A stretch of 64,000 bases of DNA from Streptomyces fructofermentans. Lineage in GTDB: Bacteria; Actinomycetota; Actinomycetes; Streptomycetales; Streptomycetaceae. Where the stretch lies: NCBI RefSeq assembly GCF_014651055.1, contig NZ_BMWD01000003.1, positions 62,001-126,000 on the forward strand, in the 5' to 3' direction. Within the stretch, counting starts at the first letter, position 1, and every line of letters starts with the position of its first letter. A program made the position numbers and the translations under genes. Positions 1 through 9,222 of this stretch are shown one piece after another. Under the pieces are notes generated by a model. It worked only from the letters and a program-made list of their open reading frames with translations, was not told where the DNA came from and did no database searches.

Positions 1-1
1 C

Positions 2-952
2 GCCGTGCCGGGGGCGATCGCGGCGGACGGAAAGAAGTGGAAGCCGAAGGAGCAGTTGGAGCGGGGGACGAAGTACCGGATATCGGCGACCGCGAAGGGT
101 GACGGCGGCAGGACGGCCCAGGCCGACTCCAGCTTCACGACGGTGTCCACGGACAACAGCTTCATAGGCACGTACACGCCCGACAACGGCACGACGGTGG
201 GCGTCGGAATGCCGGTGTCGTTCAGGTTCGACAAGGCCATCAGCGACAGGAAGGCCGTGCAGTCGCACATCCGGGTCACGTCGAGCAGCGGCCAGAAGGT
301 GGTCGGCCACTGGTTCGGCACGCAGCGGCTGGACTTCAGGCCGGAGACGTACTGGAAGGCGGGCTCCAAGGTCACCACGCGGATCGACCTGGACGGGGTC
401 GAGGGCGCGGACGGCGTGCACGGCGTCCAGAAGAAGACGGTCACCTTCACCGTCGGCCGTTCCCAGGTCTCCACGGTGGACGCCGGCACGCAGACGATGA
501 CGGTCGTGCGCGACGGGAAGACCGTCAGGACGGTGCCGATCTCGGCGGGCAGCGCGGACAGCGCGACGTACAACGGGCAGATGGTGATCTCGGAGAAGTT
601 CAGGAAGACGCGGATGAACGGTTCTACGGTCGGCTACGGCGGGGAGTACGACATCGCCGACGTACCCAACGCGATGCGACTGACGACGTCCGGGACGTTC
701 ATTCACGGCAACTACTGGTACAACAAGGGCAATCCGCCCTTCGGGAAGCAGGGCACGAGCCACGGATGCGTCGGGCTCGCCGACGTGCGGGGCGCGCAGG
801 CCGACACGGACGCCAAGTGGTTCTTCGACTCCTCCCTCGTCGGGGACGTGGTGACGGTCAGGAACTCCCCCGACAAGACGGTGGCCCCGGACAACGGGCT
901 GAGCGGCTGGAACATGGAGTGGAGCGCATGGACCGCCGGAAGTGCCCTCTGA
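2..952 (+). CDS. L,D-transpeptidase, C-terminal part (5' end outside window)
   Basis: The reading frame is open at the left edge, so the N-terminus (signal or lipobox) lies outside the window; an internal GTG at 5 is not a believable start. The visible part has an Ig-like domain (about residues 45-155), then a YkuD catalytic domain with a HGNYW segment and the active-site motif SHGCVGL near residue 258. The family forms 3-3 cross-links in peptidoglycan or anchors proteins on the outer face of the membrane. A GC-rich hairpin follows the stop. Family assignment is firm. Confidence 0.9.
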   Translation, partial: AVPGAIAADGKKWKPKEQLERGTKYRISATAKGDGGRTAQADSSFTTVSTDNSFIGTYTPDNGTTVGVGMPVSFRFDKAISDRKAVQSHIRVTSSSGQKVVGHWFGTQRLDFRPETYWKAGSKVTTRIDLDGVEGADGVHGVQKKTVTFTVGRSQVSTVDAGTQTMTVVRDGKTVRTVPISAGSADSATYNGQMVISEKFRKTRMNGSTVGYGGEYDIADVPNAMRLTTSGTFIHGNYWYNKGNPPFGKQGTSHGCVGLADVRGAQADTDAKWFFDSSLVGDVVTVRNSPDKTVAPDNGLSGWNMEWSAWTAGSAL

Positions 953-971
953 CCAAAGGGTTTTGACCCAT

Positions 972-1010
972 CGCCGGGCCGCGCGGGAACATCTCGCACG
1001 GCCCCGGCGT
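972..1010 (+). terminator. hairpin after L,D-transpeptidase gene
   Basis: CGCCGG arms with neighbouring GGGCCG/CGGCCC complementarity form a stem about 20 bp after the stop codon. There is no T-run, as is usual in Streptomyces. Likely an intrinsic-type terminator. Confidence 0.5.
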
Positions 1011-1109
1011 TCTCGCAGCGTACGTTTTCTCGGTTCCCGGACATGATGTCCGGCCAAGGGGCTACGGTATGCACCCACAAGGTGACATGCAGCAACGCCG
1101 GGAGATGCC

Positions 1110-1895
1110 TTGAGCGTTCCGTACGAGACGGCAGCGTACGAGCCACCCGAGTCGCCCGAGTCTCCTGAGGAGCATCTCGCGCGACTCCTCGGTCGCGCCC
1201 TGAACTCCTTCGAGCTCCCGGACGAGACCATACGGCGGCTCGACCGCTCCCTGGCCCATGACAGCTCGCTGCACTCCGCGCACCACAGCGCGGGCCTGCA
1301 CCGCGAGACGTACCGACACACCTGGCTGCTGGCCGATGGGAGCGCGCTCACGCTGTGGGAGCTCGTCCACAACACGGCGGCGGACGGTGAGACACAGCAC
1401 GAGGTGTACGTGGACGAGGAGGAGTTGCGCACCGCGACCGCGCGCCTGCCGCTTCCGCCCGAGGCTCCCGATTTCGAGATCCCCGTGCTCGTGAGACTGT
1501 CCCCCGCCCCCACCCCGCGCAACGGCGGGACCCTGTGGTCGAGCGGCACCGAGCGCCCCGGCAAGCACGTGCCGGACGACTCCGCGGACCACGGCCGGCG
1601 GCTGCTGCGGCGCGCGGAGAACACGGACAGGCCCGGCGAGGAGACGGCCGGACTGCTGCGGACGGCTCTCGCGCACCAGATCACCCAGGCGTTCGGTCGG
1701 CCGTGCCGGGCAGGTGAGCGGGGACTGAGCTTCTCGCTCTACGAGCACGCGTTCCTGCTCAGCGACGGCCGCGAGCTGTCGCTGTGGGAGGTGGAGCACA
1801 CGCTCACGCCCGACGGGCGGCACATGTGCGAGGTGTACCCCTCGGAGGAGGACGCCCGGGAGGCCATGGAGCGGCGGGCGGCGAACCTCCGCTGA
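1110..1895 (+). CDS. DUF6227-like conserved protein
   Basis: A 261-residue soluble protein of unknown function. It has an internal duplication: residues about 65-115 (TYRHTWLLADGSALTLWELVHNT) and about 210-260 (LYEHAFLLSDGRELSLWEVEHT) share the pattern F/WLLxDGxxLxLWEvxHt followed by an acidic EVYxxEE segment. I recognise it as the actinobacterial DUF6227 family from memory. The chosen TTG start has GGAG about 6 nt upstream; an overlapping ATG at 1087 opens only an 8-codon frame. No operon partner is visible. Confidence 0.8.
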   Translation: MSVPYETAAYEPPESPESPEEHLARLLGRALNSFELPDETIRRLDRSLAHDSSLHSAHHSAGLHRETYRHTWLLADGSALTLWELVHNTAADGETQHEVYVDEEELRTATARLPLPPEAPDFEIPVLVRLSPAPTPRNGGTLWSSGTERPGKHVPDDSADHGRRLLRRAENTDRPGEETAGLLRTALAHQITQAFGRPCRAGERGLSFSLYEHAFLLSDGRELSLWEVEHTLTPDGRHMCEVYPSEEDAREAMERRAANLR

Positions 1896-2059
1896 CGGTC
1901 CGGCGGTTCATTGCCGCCACGCGGCGTACGGGCGCCGAGCCCCCGCACCGGCGACGGCCCCGGCGGGGGCACGACGCCCGTACGCCTCGGCCGGGGAGAC
2001 CTTCCCGGCCGAGGCGTACGCGATCGAGGACTCGCGGTGGACCACCGGCCTCCGCACCC

Positions 2060-2116
<57 letters not shown>

Positions 2117-2132
2117 GTGATGGCCAAGTCCT

Positions 2133-2165
2133 GGTGACGGTCAGGCCGCGGTGACGGTCAGGCCG
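2133..2165. repeat. 16-bp direct duplication at the fruA stop
   Basis: GTGACGGTCAGGCCGC occurs twice back to back. The second copy contains the TCA (TGA on the minus strand) that stops fruA, so the last codons and stop of the gene are duplicated just downstream. Confidence 0.75.
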
Positions 2166-4281
2166 CGACCGGCTCCTTGCTCTGCGACGCGGACTGCGTG
2201 CCGGGGGCCGCGCCGGTTCCGCCCCCGGGTGCCTGGGCGCGCATGCCCTTGAGGAGGACGACGAGGCCGGCCGTGACCGCCGTACCGGCAGCGATCGCGA
2301 AGAGGTACAGGAACGGCTTGCCGATCAGGAACGTGACCCAGATGCCGCCGTGCGGGGCGCGCAGCGTGGACCCGAAGGCCATCGCCAGGGCGCCGGTGAC
2401 CGCGCCGCCCGCCATCGAGGCGGGGATGACCCGGAGCGGGTCCGCGGCCGCGAACGGGATGGCGCCCTCGGAGATGAAGGAGGCTCCGAGGACCCAGGCG
2501 GCCTTGCCGTTCTCCTGCTCCGCCGGGGTGAAGAGCTTCCTGCGGACGGTGGTCGCCAGCGCCATGCCCAGCGGCGGGACCATGCCCGCGGCCATCACGG
2601 CCGCCATGATCTTCATCGCCGAGTCGCTCGGGTCCTGTACGGCGATGCCGGCGGTGGCGAAGGCGTACGCGACCTTGTTGACCGGGCCGCCCAGGTCGAA
2701 GCACATCATCAGGCCGAGCAGGACGCCGAGCAGGATCGCGTTCGTGCCGGAGAGGCCGCCCAGCCAGTCCGTCATGGCGTCCTGGGCCTCGGCTATGGGT
2801 TTGCCGATCACGATCAGCATGAGGAAGCCGACGACCATCGACGAGATCAGCGGGATCACGACCACCGGCATGATGCCGCGCAGCACGGGCGGGATCCTGA
2901 CCCGCTGGATGGCGAGCACCACCGCGCCGGCCAGCAGACCGGCGACGAGGCCGCCGAGGAAGCCGGCGTTGATGTTGAACGAGATCATGCCGCCGACGAA
3001 GCCCGGCACGAGTCCCGGCCGGTCCGCCATGCCGTACGCGATGTATCCGGCGAGTACGGGGATCAGGAAGCCGAAGGCGACACCGCCGATCTGGAACAGC
3101 AGCGCGCCCCAGCTGTCGACCTGGCCCCAGTCGAAGTGCTCGGTGACGGGCTTGGCCTCGTTGATCCGGTAGCCGCCGATCGCGAACCCGAGGGCGATCA
3201 GCAGGCCGCCCGCGGCCACGAAGGGAACCATGTAACTCACGCCGGTCATCAACCACTTGCGCAGTCGCGTGCCGTAGCCGTCGCCGGGCTCGCCCGCCCG
3301 GTCGACCGGGGTACCGCCGGGGCGGGCCGCCGCCGTGCTCTCGCCGCGCTCGGCCTTGCCGCGCACCTCGGCGATCAGGTCGGCGGGCCGGTTGATGCCC
3401 GCCTTCACCCCGACGTCCACGGTCGGCTTCCCGGCGAAGCGGTCCTTCTCGCGCACGGGGACGTCGTGGGCGAAGATCACGCCGTCCGCCGCCGCGATGA
3501 CGGCCGGGTCGAGCCGGTTGAAGCCCGCAGAACCCTGCGTCTCGACGACGACCTCGACGCCGTCGGCCTCACGGCCCGCGTTCTCCAGCGACTCCGCCGC
3601 CATGTAGGTGTGCGCGATACCCGTGGGACAGGACGTGACGGCGACGATCCGGAACGGCCGCCCGGCCTCCGGCTCACCCGCCCCGGCACGCGCGGCCGCT
3701 GCGGACTCCGCGGCGACCACGCCGTCCGTACGCTCCTCGGCGGGGACCGGCGCCGGGGCCGGGACCGCGCCCACGGTCCCGCCCTCGCCGCCCGGGCTTT
3801 CCGCGTCCCGCACCTCGCCCGCGGCCTCGCTCGTCGGCGCGGCGTCGCCGCGTATCAGTGCCGCCGCGCCCTCGGGACCGGTCACCGACCGCAGCGCGGA
3901 GGTGAAGTCGGCGTTCATCAACTGCCGGGCGAGCGACGAGAGGATGGTGAGGTGGGCGTCGTCGGCACCGGCCGGGGCCGCGATGAGGAAGACCAGGTCG
4001 GCGGGGCCGTCCGGCGCGCCGAAGTCGATCCCGGCCGTGCTGCGGCCGAAGGCCAGCGTCGGCTCGGTGACGTGCTCACTGCGGCAGTGCGGGATGCCTA
4101 TGCCACCGTCGAGGCCGGTGGGCATCTGGGCCTCCCGGGCGGCCACGTCGGCGAGGAAGCCCTCCAGGTCGGTCACCCGGCCCAGGGAGACCATGCGCTC
4201 GGCGAGGGCACGGGCCGCCGCTTCCTTCGTATCGGCGGACAGGTCGAGATCGACCAGGTCCGCGGTGATCATCTCGCTCAT
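2158..4281 (-). CDS. fruA: PTS fructose transporter subunit EIIABC
   Basis: A 707-residue phosphotransferase transporter that imports fructose while phosphorylating it to fructose 1-phosphate. Domain order is EIIA (about 1-150, phospho-His about 65 in GIPHCRSEHV), an Ala/Pro/Glu-rich linker (about 150-208), EIIB (Cys about 218 in VTSCPTGIAHTYMAA), a second linker, then the EIIC membrane domain (about 335-680) with GVSYMVPFVAAGG and many hydrophobic segments. The ATG at 4281 has GGAG upstream (AAGGAGCCCGCGATG). It is the last gene of fruR-fruK-fruA, separated from fruK by 286 bp that include a G-rich array. Confidence 0.95.
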   Translation of the reverse strand: MSEMITADLVDLDLSADTKEAAARALAERMVSLGRVTDLEGFLADVAAREAQMPTGLDGGIGIPHCRSEHVTEPTLAFGRSTAGIDFGAPDGPADLVFLIAAPAGADDAHLTILSSLARQLMNADFTSALRSVTGPEGAAALIRGDAAPTSEAAGEVRDAESPGGEGGTVGAVPAPAPVPAEERTDGVVAAESAAAARAGAGEPEAGRPFRIVAVTSCPTGIAHTYMAAESLENAGREADGVEVVVETQGSAGFNRLDPAVIAAADGVIFAHDVPVREKDRFAGKPTVDVGVKAGINRPADLIAEVRGKAERGESTAAARPGGTPVDRAGEPGDGYGTRLRKWLMTGVSYMVPFVAAGGLLIALGFAIGGYRINEAKPVTEHFDWGQVDSWGALLFQIGGVAFGFLIPVLAGYIAYGMADRPGLVPGFVGGMISFNINAGFLGGLVAGLLAGAVVLAIQRVRIPPVLRGIMPVVVIPLISSMVVGFLMLIVIGKPIAEAQDAMTDWLGGLSGTNAILLGVLLGLMMCFDLGGPVNKVAYAFATAGIAVQDPSDSAMKIMAAVMAAGMVPPLGMALATTVRRKLFTPAEQENGKAAWVLGASFISEGAIPFAAADPLRVIPASMAGGAVTGALAMAFGSTLRAPHGGIWVTFLIGKPFLYLFAIAAGTAVTAGLVVLLKGMRAQAPGGGTGAAPGTQSASQSKEPVAA

Positions 4282-4317
4282 CGCGGGCTCCTTCGCACGC
4301 GTATCGCCCGGGAAGGG

Positions 4318-4402
4318 CTGTGGGCGGGGGTGGGGACGGGGGTGGGGGTGGGGACGGGGGTGGGGACGGGGGTGGGGAGGGGGACTGGCATGGGGACGGG
4401 AA
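4318..4402. repeat. G-rich minisatellite between fruK and fruA
   Basis: About ten degenerate copies of GGGGACGGGGGT/GGGGGTG stand on the plus strand inside the fruK-fruA spacer (C-rich on the transcribed-sense minus strand). There are many G-runs of four or five, so plus-strand G-quadruplexes are possible. Not protein coding as far as I can tell, although one minus frame reads a Pro-Val/Pro-Thr repeat. Confidence 0.8.
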
Positions 4403-4567
4403 CGGCAACCGGCATGGGGTCCGACATGGCGCGGCCGGAGGGACGGGCGACCGCTGGGACCTCGGTCGCGTCACCGGGCGTGCCGGACGAACGGTGGTGC
4501 GGGCCTGTCGGGCCTGTCGGACGTCTCGGGCAGGGGTGACCCGAAGCGTGACGTGACGGCTGCCGCG

Positions 4568-5515
4568 TCACGAAACCGGCTCCGTCAGCACACGGTCCAC
4601 GGGGACCGCGGACGTGACGGTCACCTCGTCCGGATCGAGGTCCGCCGGCCGCGGCATCACGCTGCCCGGCAACTGGACGGCCGCGGCCCCGTGCGCCACC
4701 GCCGAGGCGAGCGCGCCCGGCCCTTCGCCCCCGGCGACCAGGAACCCGGCGAGCGAGGCGTCGCCCGCGCCGACATTGCTCCGTACGACGCCGACACGTG
4801 CGCTCGCGAACCACACGCCCCCCTCGCTGACGAGCAGTTGCCCGTCCGCGCCCAGGGAGGCGAGCACCGCTCGCGCGCCGAGGCCGCGCAGTTCCTCGGC
4901 CGCCTTGACCGCGTCGCCGACCGTGGCGAGCGGGCGGCCCACCGCCCCGGCCAGTTCCTCGGCGTTCGGCTTGACGACGTCGGGGCCCTCCCGCAGGGCC
5001 GCGAGGAGCGCCGGCCCCGAGGTGTCCAGCGCGATCCGGGCGCCCGCCCGGTGGGAGCGGGCGACCAGTTCGGCGTACCAGGTGGGGGCGAGCCCGCGCG
5101 GGAGGCTGCCGCAGCAGGCGATCCAGTCGGCGTCGGCGGACCGGACGCGCACGGCCTCCAGGAGTGACTCCTGCTCCGCGGCGCTGAGTTCGGGCCCGGG
5201 TGCGTTGATCTTCGTCAGCACACCGTCCGCCTCGGCCAGCGCGATGTTCGAGCGGGTCGCTCCCGCGACCGCGACCGGCGCCACCTCGATGCCCTGCGCG
5301 TCGAGCAGGTCGGCGACGAGCGCGCCCGGTGCCCCGCCGAGCGGCAGCACGGCCACGGTGCGCCGGCCCGCGGCGGCCACCGCCCGCGAGACGTTGACGC
5401 CCTTGCCGCCCGGGTCCATGCGCTCCCCGGTGGCGCGGATGACCTCGCCGCGGTCGAGCGCGGGCACCTCGTAGGTGCGGTCCAGGGACGGGTTGGGGGT
5501 GACGGTCAGGATCAT
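4568..5515 (-). CDS. fruK: 1-phosphofructokinase
   Basis: A 315-residue PfkB-family sugar kinase that phosphorylates the fructose 1-phosphate made by FruA to fructose 1,6-bisphosphate. The N-terminal ILTVTPNPSLDRTY and DPGGKGVNVSRA substrate-binding motifs are typical of FruK, and the C-terminal GAGDASLAGFLVAG carries the catalytic Asp and anion hole. Its ATG overlaps the fruR stop (ATGA, 4 bp), which indicates translational coupling. Length is normal. Confidence 0.95.
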   Translation of the reverse strand: MILTVTPNPSLDRTYEVPALDRGEVIRATGERMDPGGKGVNVSRAVAAAGRRTVAVLPLGGAPGALVADLLDAQGIEVAPVAVAGATRSNIALAEADGVLTKINAPGPELSAAEQESLLEAVRVRSADADWIACCGSLPRGLAPTWYAELVARSHRAGARIALDTSGPALLAALREGPDVVKPNAEELAGAVGRPLATVGDAVKAAEELRGLGARAVLASLGADGQLLVSEGGVWFASARVGVVRSNVGAGDASLAGFLVAGGEGPGALASAVAHGAAAVQLPGSVMPRPADLDPDEVTVTSAVPVDRVLTEPVS

Positions 5516-6273
5516 GCGCGCACCACTTCCGTGCCGCCGCGCTCGATGGCGGTGGCGTCCTCGGGGCTCAGTCCCGTGTCCGTGATCAGCAGGTCCACCT
5601 CGCCGAGGTCCCCGAAGCGCGCGAAGTGCTCCTGACCGTGTTTGGCCGAGTCCGCGAGCAGCACGACCCGCCGCGCGGCGGCGACGGCCGCGCGCTTCAC
5701 GGCGGCCTCCGCGAGGTCGGGGGTCGTCAGGCCGTACCCGGCGGAGAAGCCGTTCGCGGCGAGCAGGACGAGGTCCGCGCGGATCTCGCCGTACGCCCGC
5801 AGCGCCCAGGCGTCCACGGCGGCGCGCGTACGGTGCCTGACGCGGCCGCCGATGAGATGGAGCTGGATGCCGGGGTGGTCGGCGAGGCGGGCCGCGATCG
5901 GCAGGCTGTGCGTCACGACGGTGAGCGTCGCCTCCGGCGGGAGGGCCGCCGCGAGGCGGGCCGTCGTGGTGCCCGCGTCGAGGATCATCGTCCCCTGGTC
6001 CGGCAGTTCGGCCAGGGCCGCCTTCGCTATGCGGTCCTTCTGGTCCGCCGCCGTGGTCTCCCGTTCGGCGAGGTCCGGCTCGAAGTCGAGGCGCCCGGCC
6101 GGCAGCGCGCCGCCGTGGACCCGGCGCAGCAGCCCCGCCCGGTCGAGGGCCTTCAGGTCCCGCCGGATCGTCTCCGCCGTGACCTGGAACTGCTCCGAGA
6201 GGGACACCACGTCCACACGTCCGCCGTCACGTGCGAGCCGGAGGATCTCCTGCTGCCGCTCGGGTGCGTACAT
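5512..6273 (-). CDS. fruR: DeoR/GlpR-family regulator of fructose operon
   Basis: A 253-residue DeoR-type regulator. The N-terminal HTH includes QQEILRLARDGGRVDVVSLSEQF and VTAETIRRDLKALDRAGLLRRVHGGA (about 7-58); the sensor domain has the DAGTTT phosphosugar-binding loop (about 100). It is first in the operon with fruK and fruA, so it probably represses the operon and responds to fructose 1-phosphate. The upstream DNA (6290-6360) has A/T-rich patches (GCAAAGTAAACAGG) suited to a promoter/operator, but I see no clean dyad. Confidence 0.9.
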   Translation of the reverse strand: MYAPERQQEILRLARDGGRVDVVSLSEQFQVTAETIRRDLKALDRAGLLRRVHGGALPAGRLDFEPDLAERETTAADQKDRIAKAALAELPDQGTMILDAGTTTARLAAALPPEATLTVVTHSLPIAARLADHPGIQLHLIGGRVRHRTRAAVDAWALRAYGEIRADLVLLAANGFSAGYGLTTPDLAEAAVKRAAVAAARRVVLLADSAKHGQEHFARFGDLGEVDLLITDTGLSPEDATAIERGGTEVVRA

Positions 6274-6420
6274 GCCCGTTCGCCTCCACCTGTGTCCGAA
6301 CCTGTGGTTTCAGTGGGAGGCTACGCCCGCGTTTTCGCAAAGTAAACAGGCTCGGGCATTCATATGGGCATGAACGGACATCGGGGCGATGGAGTGGGCA
6401 GGAGGCGGGCGGCACGCGTC

Positions 6421-6450
6421 GGGGCCCGGCCCCCGAAGGGACCGGGCCCC
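6421..6450 (-). terminator. hairpin downstream of MFS gene
   Basis: GGGGCCCGG and CCGGGCCCC form a perfect 9-bp stem with a 12-nt loop, 31 bp past the MFS stop codon and upstream of the fruR promoter region. Probable terminator insulating the fru operon. Confidence 0.65.
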
Positions 6451-6480
6451 CGACGTGTCGGATCCGGTGAACCGGCGCGG

Positions 6481-8097
6481 TCAGCCGACGAGTTCGGCCT
6501 TCGCGGCGGACCCGTCGCCGTCGGCCCCGGAAGCCCTGCCCGCAGGCTCGGCTCCCGTGGACCCGGCACCGGCGTCGGCCCCGGCGCCGGAGGTCCCGCC
6601 CTCGAAGGACTCCGCGTCGGCGGCCGCCTCCGCCCCCTCCACGTGCTGGGCGGGCCGCCCGGGCAGGGCGAACATCAGCAGGAAGATGGCAGCCATCACC
6701 ACGGCGACCCAGACCAGCGCGTACTGGAAGGCGTCGACGAACGCGGGTCCCACCTCGGCGGGGCGCAGGTGCTCCGAGATGGTGCCGAAGAAGACGACGG
6801 ACACCAGTCCGAGACCCAGGGCATTGCCCATCTGCTGAACGGTGTTGATCAGGCCGGACGCCGAACCGGCGTGCTCCCGCGGCACCTCGGAGAGGACCGC
6901 GTCCGTCAGCGGCGCCACGATCAGGCCCATGCCCACACCCATCACGACCAGCGGGAGCACCATCTGCCAGGAGGTGATCCCCATGCCGTACCTCTCCGCC
7001 TCCCAGATGTAGAGCAGTACGCCGAGCCCCATGGTGAGCGCGCCCGCCTGGAGCACCTTGCGTCCGAACCTCGGCACGAGCTGCTGCACGGAGAGCCCGG
7101 CCGCCGTCGAGACCGCGAGCGAGAACGGGACACCCGTCAGACCCGCCCGCAGCGGACTCCAGCCGAGGCCGTACTGCATGTAGAGGGTCCAGACCAGGAA
7201 GAAGATGCCGAGGGCCACTCCGAAGACCGTCTGGACCGCGATGCCCGCCGCGAAGCTCTTCACCTTGAACAGGGAGAGCTCGACGAGCGGCGACCCGTCC
7301 CGCGCCGCCTTCCTCTTCTCGTACGCGACCAGGGCCCCGAACACCAGCACGGCGCAGCCCATCGAGACGTACCCCCACACCGGCCAGTCCAGCTCACGGC
7401 CGCGGGTGAGCGGGTAGAGCAGCATCAGCAGGCCCAGCGTCACGAGCGCGACGCCCACGAGGTCGAGGCGCAGGGCGCGCGGGGCCTTGGACTCGGTGAT
7501 GAAGCGGCGGCCGAGGATCAGGCCGGCGATGCCGACGGGCAGGTTGATGAGGAAGATCGGCCGCCACTCCAGGCCGAACAGGTTCCACTCGGTGAGCAGC
7601 GCGCCCAGCAGGGGCCCGCTGACCGCGCCCAGCCCCACGATCGCGCCGAACAGGCCGAAGACCTTGCCCCGCTCGTGCGCGGGGAAGGTGGCGTGCACGA
7701 TCGACAGGACCTGGGGAACCATCAGCGCGGCCATCGCCCCCTGGAGGATGCGGGAGGCGACCAGCATGTCGGGGTTCACCGCGAATCCGCACAGCGCGGA
7801 CGCGAGGGTGAACCCGCCGATGCCGACGAGGAACAGCCGCTTGCGGCCGTGGATGTCGCCGAGCCGGCCGCCGGTGATCAGACCGGCGGCGAACGCGAGC
7901 GCGTACCCCGCGGTGATCCACTGGACGTGGCTGAAGGACGCGCCGGAGTCCCGCTGGATCGACGGGATCGCGACATTGACGATCGTGACGTCGACCAGGT
8001 CCATGAAGGCCGCGGTCATCACGATGGCGAGCGCGAACCAGCGCCGCCGGTCGGTCCCCGGCCCCGGGGTCGTGGGAGTGCTGCTGGAAGAGGTCAT
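6481..8097 (-). CDS. MFS drug transporter (DHA2, 14-TM type)
   Basis: A 538-residue polytopic protein of the EmrB/QacA group. It starts with a polar segment (MTSSSSTPTTPGPG), then TM1 with AFMDLVDVTIVNVAIPSIQ (DHA2 motif D1), GGRLGDIHGRKRLF (motif A) and about 14 hydrophobic segments, and ends in a Gly/Ala-rich tail. It probably exports drugs by proton antiport; the substrate is unknown. The start is the ATG at 8097; a longer open frame extends upstream but lacks conserved sequence. Divergent from the WYL regulator with a dyad between them. Confidence 0.92.
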   Translation of the reverse strand: MTSSSSTPTTPGPGTDRRRWFALAIVMTAAFMDLVDVTIVNVAIPSIQRDSGASFSHVQWITAGYALAFAAGLITGGRLGDIHGRKRLFLVGIGGFTLASALCGFAVNPDMLVASRILQGAMAALMVPQVLSIVHATFPAHERGKVFGLFGAIVGLGAVSGPLLGALLTEWNLFGLEWRPIFLINLPVGIAGLILGRRFITESKAPRALRLDLVGVALVTLGLLMLLYPLTRGRELDWPVWGYVSMGCAVLVFGALVAYEKRKAARDGSPLVELSLFKVKSFAAGIAVQTVFGVALGIFFLVWTLYMQYGLGWSPLRAGLTGVPFSLAVSTAAGLSVQQLVPRFGRKVLQAGALTMGLGVLLYIWEAERYGMGITSWQMVLPLVVMGVGMGLIVAPLTDAVLSEVPREHAGSASGLINTVQQMGNALGLGLVSVVFFGTISEHLRPAEVGPAFVDAFQYALVWVAVVMAAIFLLMFALPGRPAQHVEGAEAAADAESFEGGTSGAGADAGAGSTGAEPAGRASGADGDGSAAKAELVG

Positions 8098-8118
8098 GGA
8101 AGGACCGTAGAGGCCAAG

Positions 8119-8137
8119 TAGGACAGTTACCGTCCTA
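8119..8137. promoter_or_regulatory. dyad between MFS gene and WYL regulator
   Basis: TAGGAC, 7 nt, GTCCTA: a perfect 6-bp inverted repeat 22 bp upstream of the MFS ATG and about 120 bp upstream of the WYL regulator start. Its position in a divergent promoter region suggests an operator; which protein binds is inferred. Confidence 0.55.
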
Positions 8138-8256
8138 GATGTGCGGCAGTCTTGGCGCATGACGACACGGGAACGGACAAGGGCACTGAACCGGGACCGG
8201 ACGACGGCCCGGGCACGGAGGCGGAACCGCGCGCCGCGGCCGGCGGGAGGCGCGTC

Positions 8257-9222
8257 ATGAGTACGGACACCCCGGCACGGCTGCTTCAGCTCCTCTCCCT
8301 CCTCCAGACCCCGCGCGAATGGCCGGGCGGGGAGCTGGCGGACCGGCTCGGCGTCTCGCGGCGGACGGTCCGGCGGGACGTCGACCGGCTGCGTGAGCTG
8401 GGCTATCCGGTGCAGGCGACGATGGGCGCGGACGGCGGGTACCGGCTGGTCGCGGGAAAGGCGATGCCGCCGCTGGTCCTGGACGACGAGGAGGCGGTGG
8501 CCATCGCGGTGGGCCTGCGGGCGGGTGCCGGCCACGCCGTCGAGGGGGTGGACGAGGCCTCCGTACGGGCGCTGGCCAAGCTCGAACAGGTCCTGCCCGG
8601 TCGGCTGCGTCATCGCGTCGCCACCCTCCAGGCGGCCACCACTCCTCTGACCAGCGGTGACGGGGCGAGCATCGCCCCGGAGACGCTGACCGTGATCGCC
8701 TCGACGATCGCGGGCCGGGAAGGCCTGCGGTTCGCGTACCGCGCCAGGGACGGGGCGGAGAGCCGCCGCCGGACCGAGCCGTACCGCCTCGTCTCGACCG
8801 AGCGCCGCTGGTACCTCGTGGCGTACGACCTCGACCGCGACGACTGGCGGACGTTCCGCGTCGACCGGGTGTCGGACCCCTTCGCGACCGGCGCCCGCTT
8901 CACCCCGCGCGAGCTGCCGACGGGCGATGCGGCCGAGTTCCTGCGGCAGTCGATGCAACGGCGGCAGGACACCTACGAGTTCGAGGTGACCTTCTCGGCC
9001 CCGGCGGAGGTCGTCGCGGCCCGGCTCCCGGCGTGGCTCGGGACGCCTCAGCCGGTCGACGAGCACAGCTGCCGGCTGCGTGCCGCGGCGGGCGGACCGA
9101 TGGAGTGGCTGGCTGTACGACTCGCCATGATGGACTGCGAGTTCACGGTCCACGAGCCGCCCGGACTCGTCGGGTACGTGAGGGACCTCGGAGGCCGGCT
9201 GAGCCGGGCGGCCGGCGCGTAG
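8257..9222 (+). CDS. HTH/WYL-domain transcriptional regulator
   Basis: A 321-residue regulator. The N-terminal DeoR-like winged helix (RLLQLLSLLQ, ELADRLGVSRRTVRRDVDRL, about 6-55) is followed by a WYL ligand-sensing domain (RRWYLVAYDLDRDDWRTFRVDRV, about 185-210) and a C-terminal WCX-type region. The ATG at 8257 has a strong GGGAGG 7 nt upstream, so I prefer it over the in-frame start at 8152, which would add a low-complexity tail. It probably controls the divergent MFS pump. Confidence 0.88.
   Translation: MSTDTPARLLQLLSLLQTPREWPGGELADRLGVSRRTVRRDVDRLRELGYPVQATMGADGGYRLVAGKAMPPLVLDDEEAVAIAVGLRAGAGHAVEGVDEASVRALAKLEQVLPGRLRHRVATLQAATTPLTSGDGASIAPETLTVIASTIAGREGLRFAYRARDGAESRRRTEPYRLVSTERRWYLVAYDLDRDDWRTFRVDRVSDPFATGARFTPRELPTGDAAEFLRQSMQRRQDTYEFEVTFSAPAEVVAARLPAWLGTPQPVDEHSCRLRAAAGGPMEWLAVRLAMMDCEFTVHEPPGLVGYVRDLGGRLSRAAGA

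Noticed and set aside
4278..4814. Minus-strand protein with PVPTPVPTP repeats between fruK and fruA
   Set aside because: Overlaps fruK in another frame and its repeats come from the G-rich minisatellite; no Shine-Dalgarno at a sensible start.
6360..8121. Long plus-strand open frame opposite the MFS gene
   Set aside because: Composition (Gln/Arg/His/Glu-rich) is the antisense of a membrane protein; the minus-strand MFS has all family motifs.
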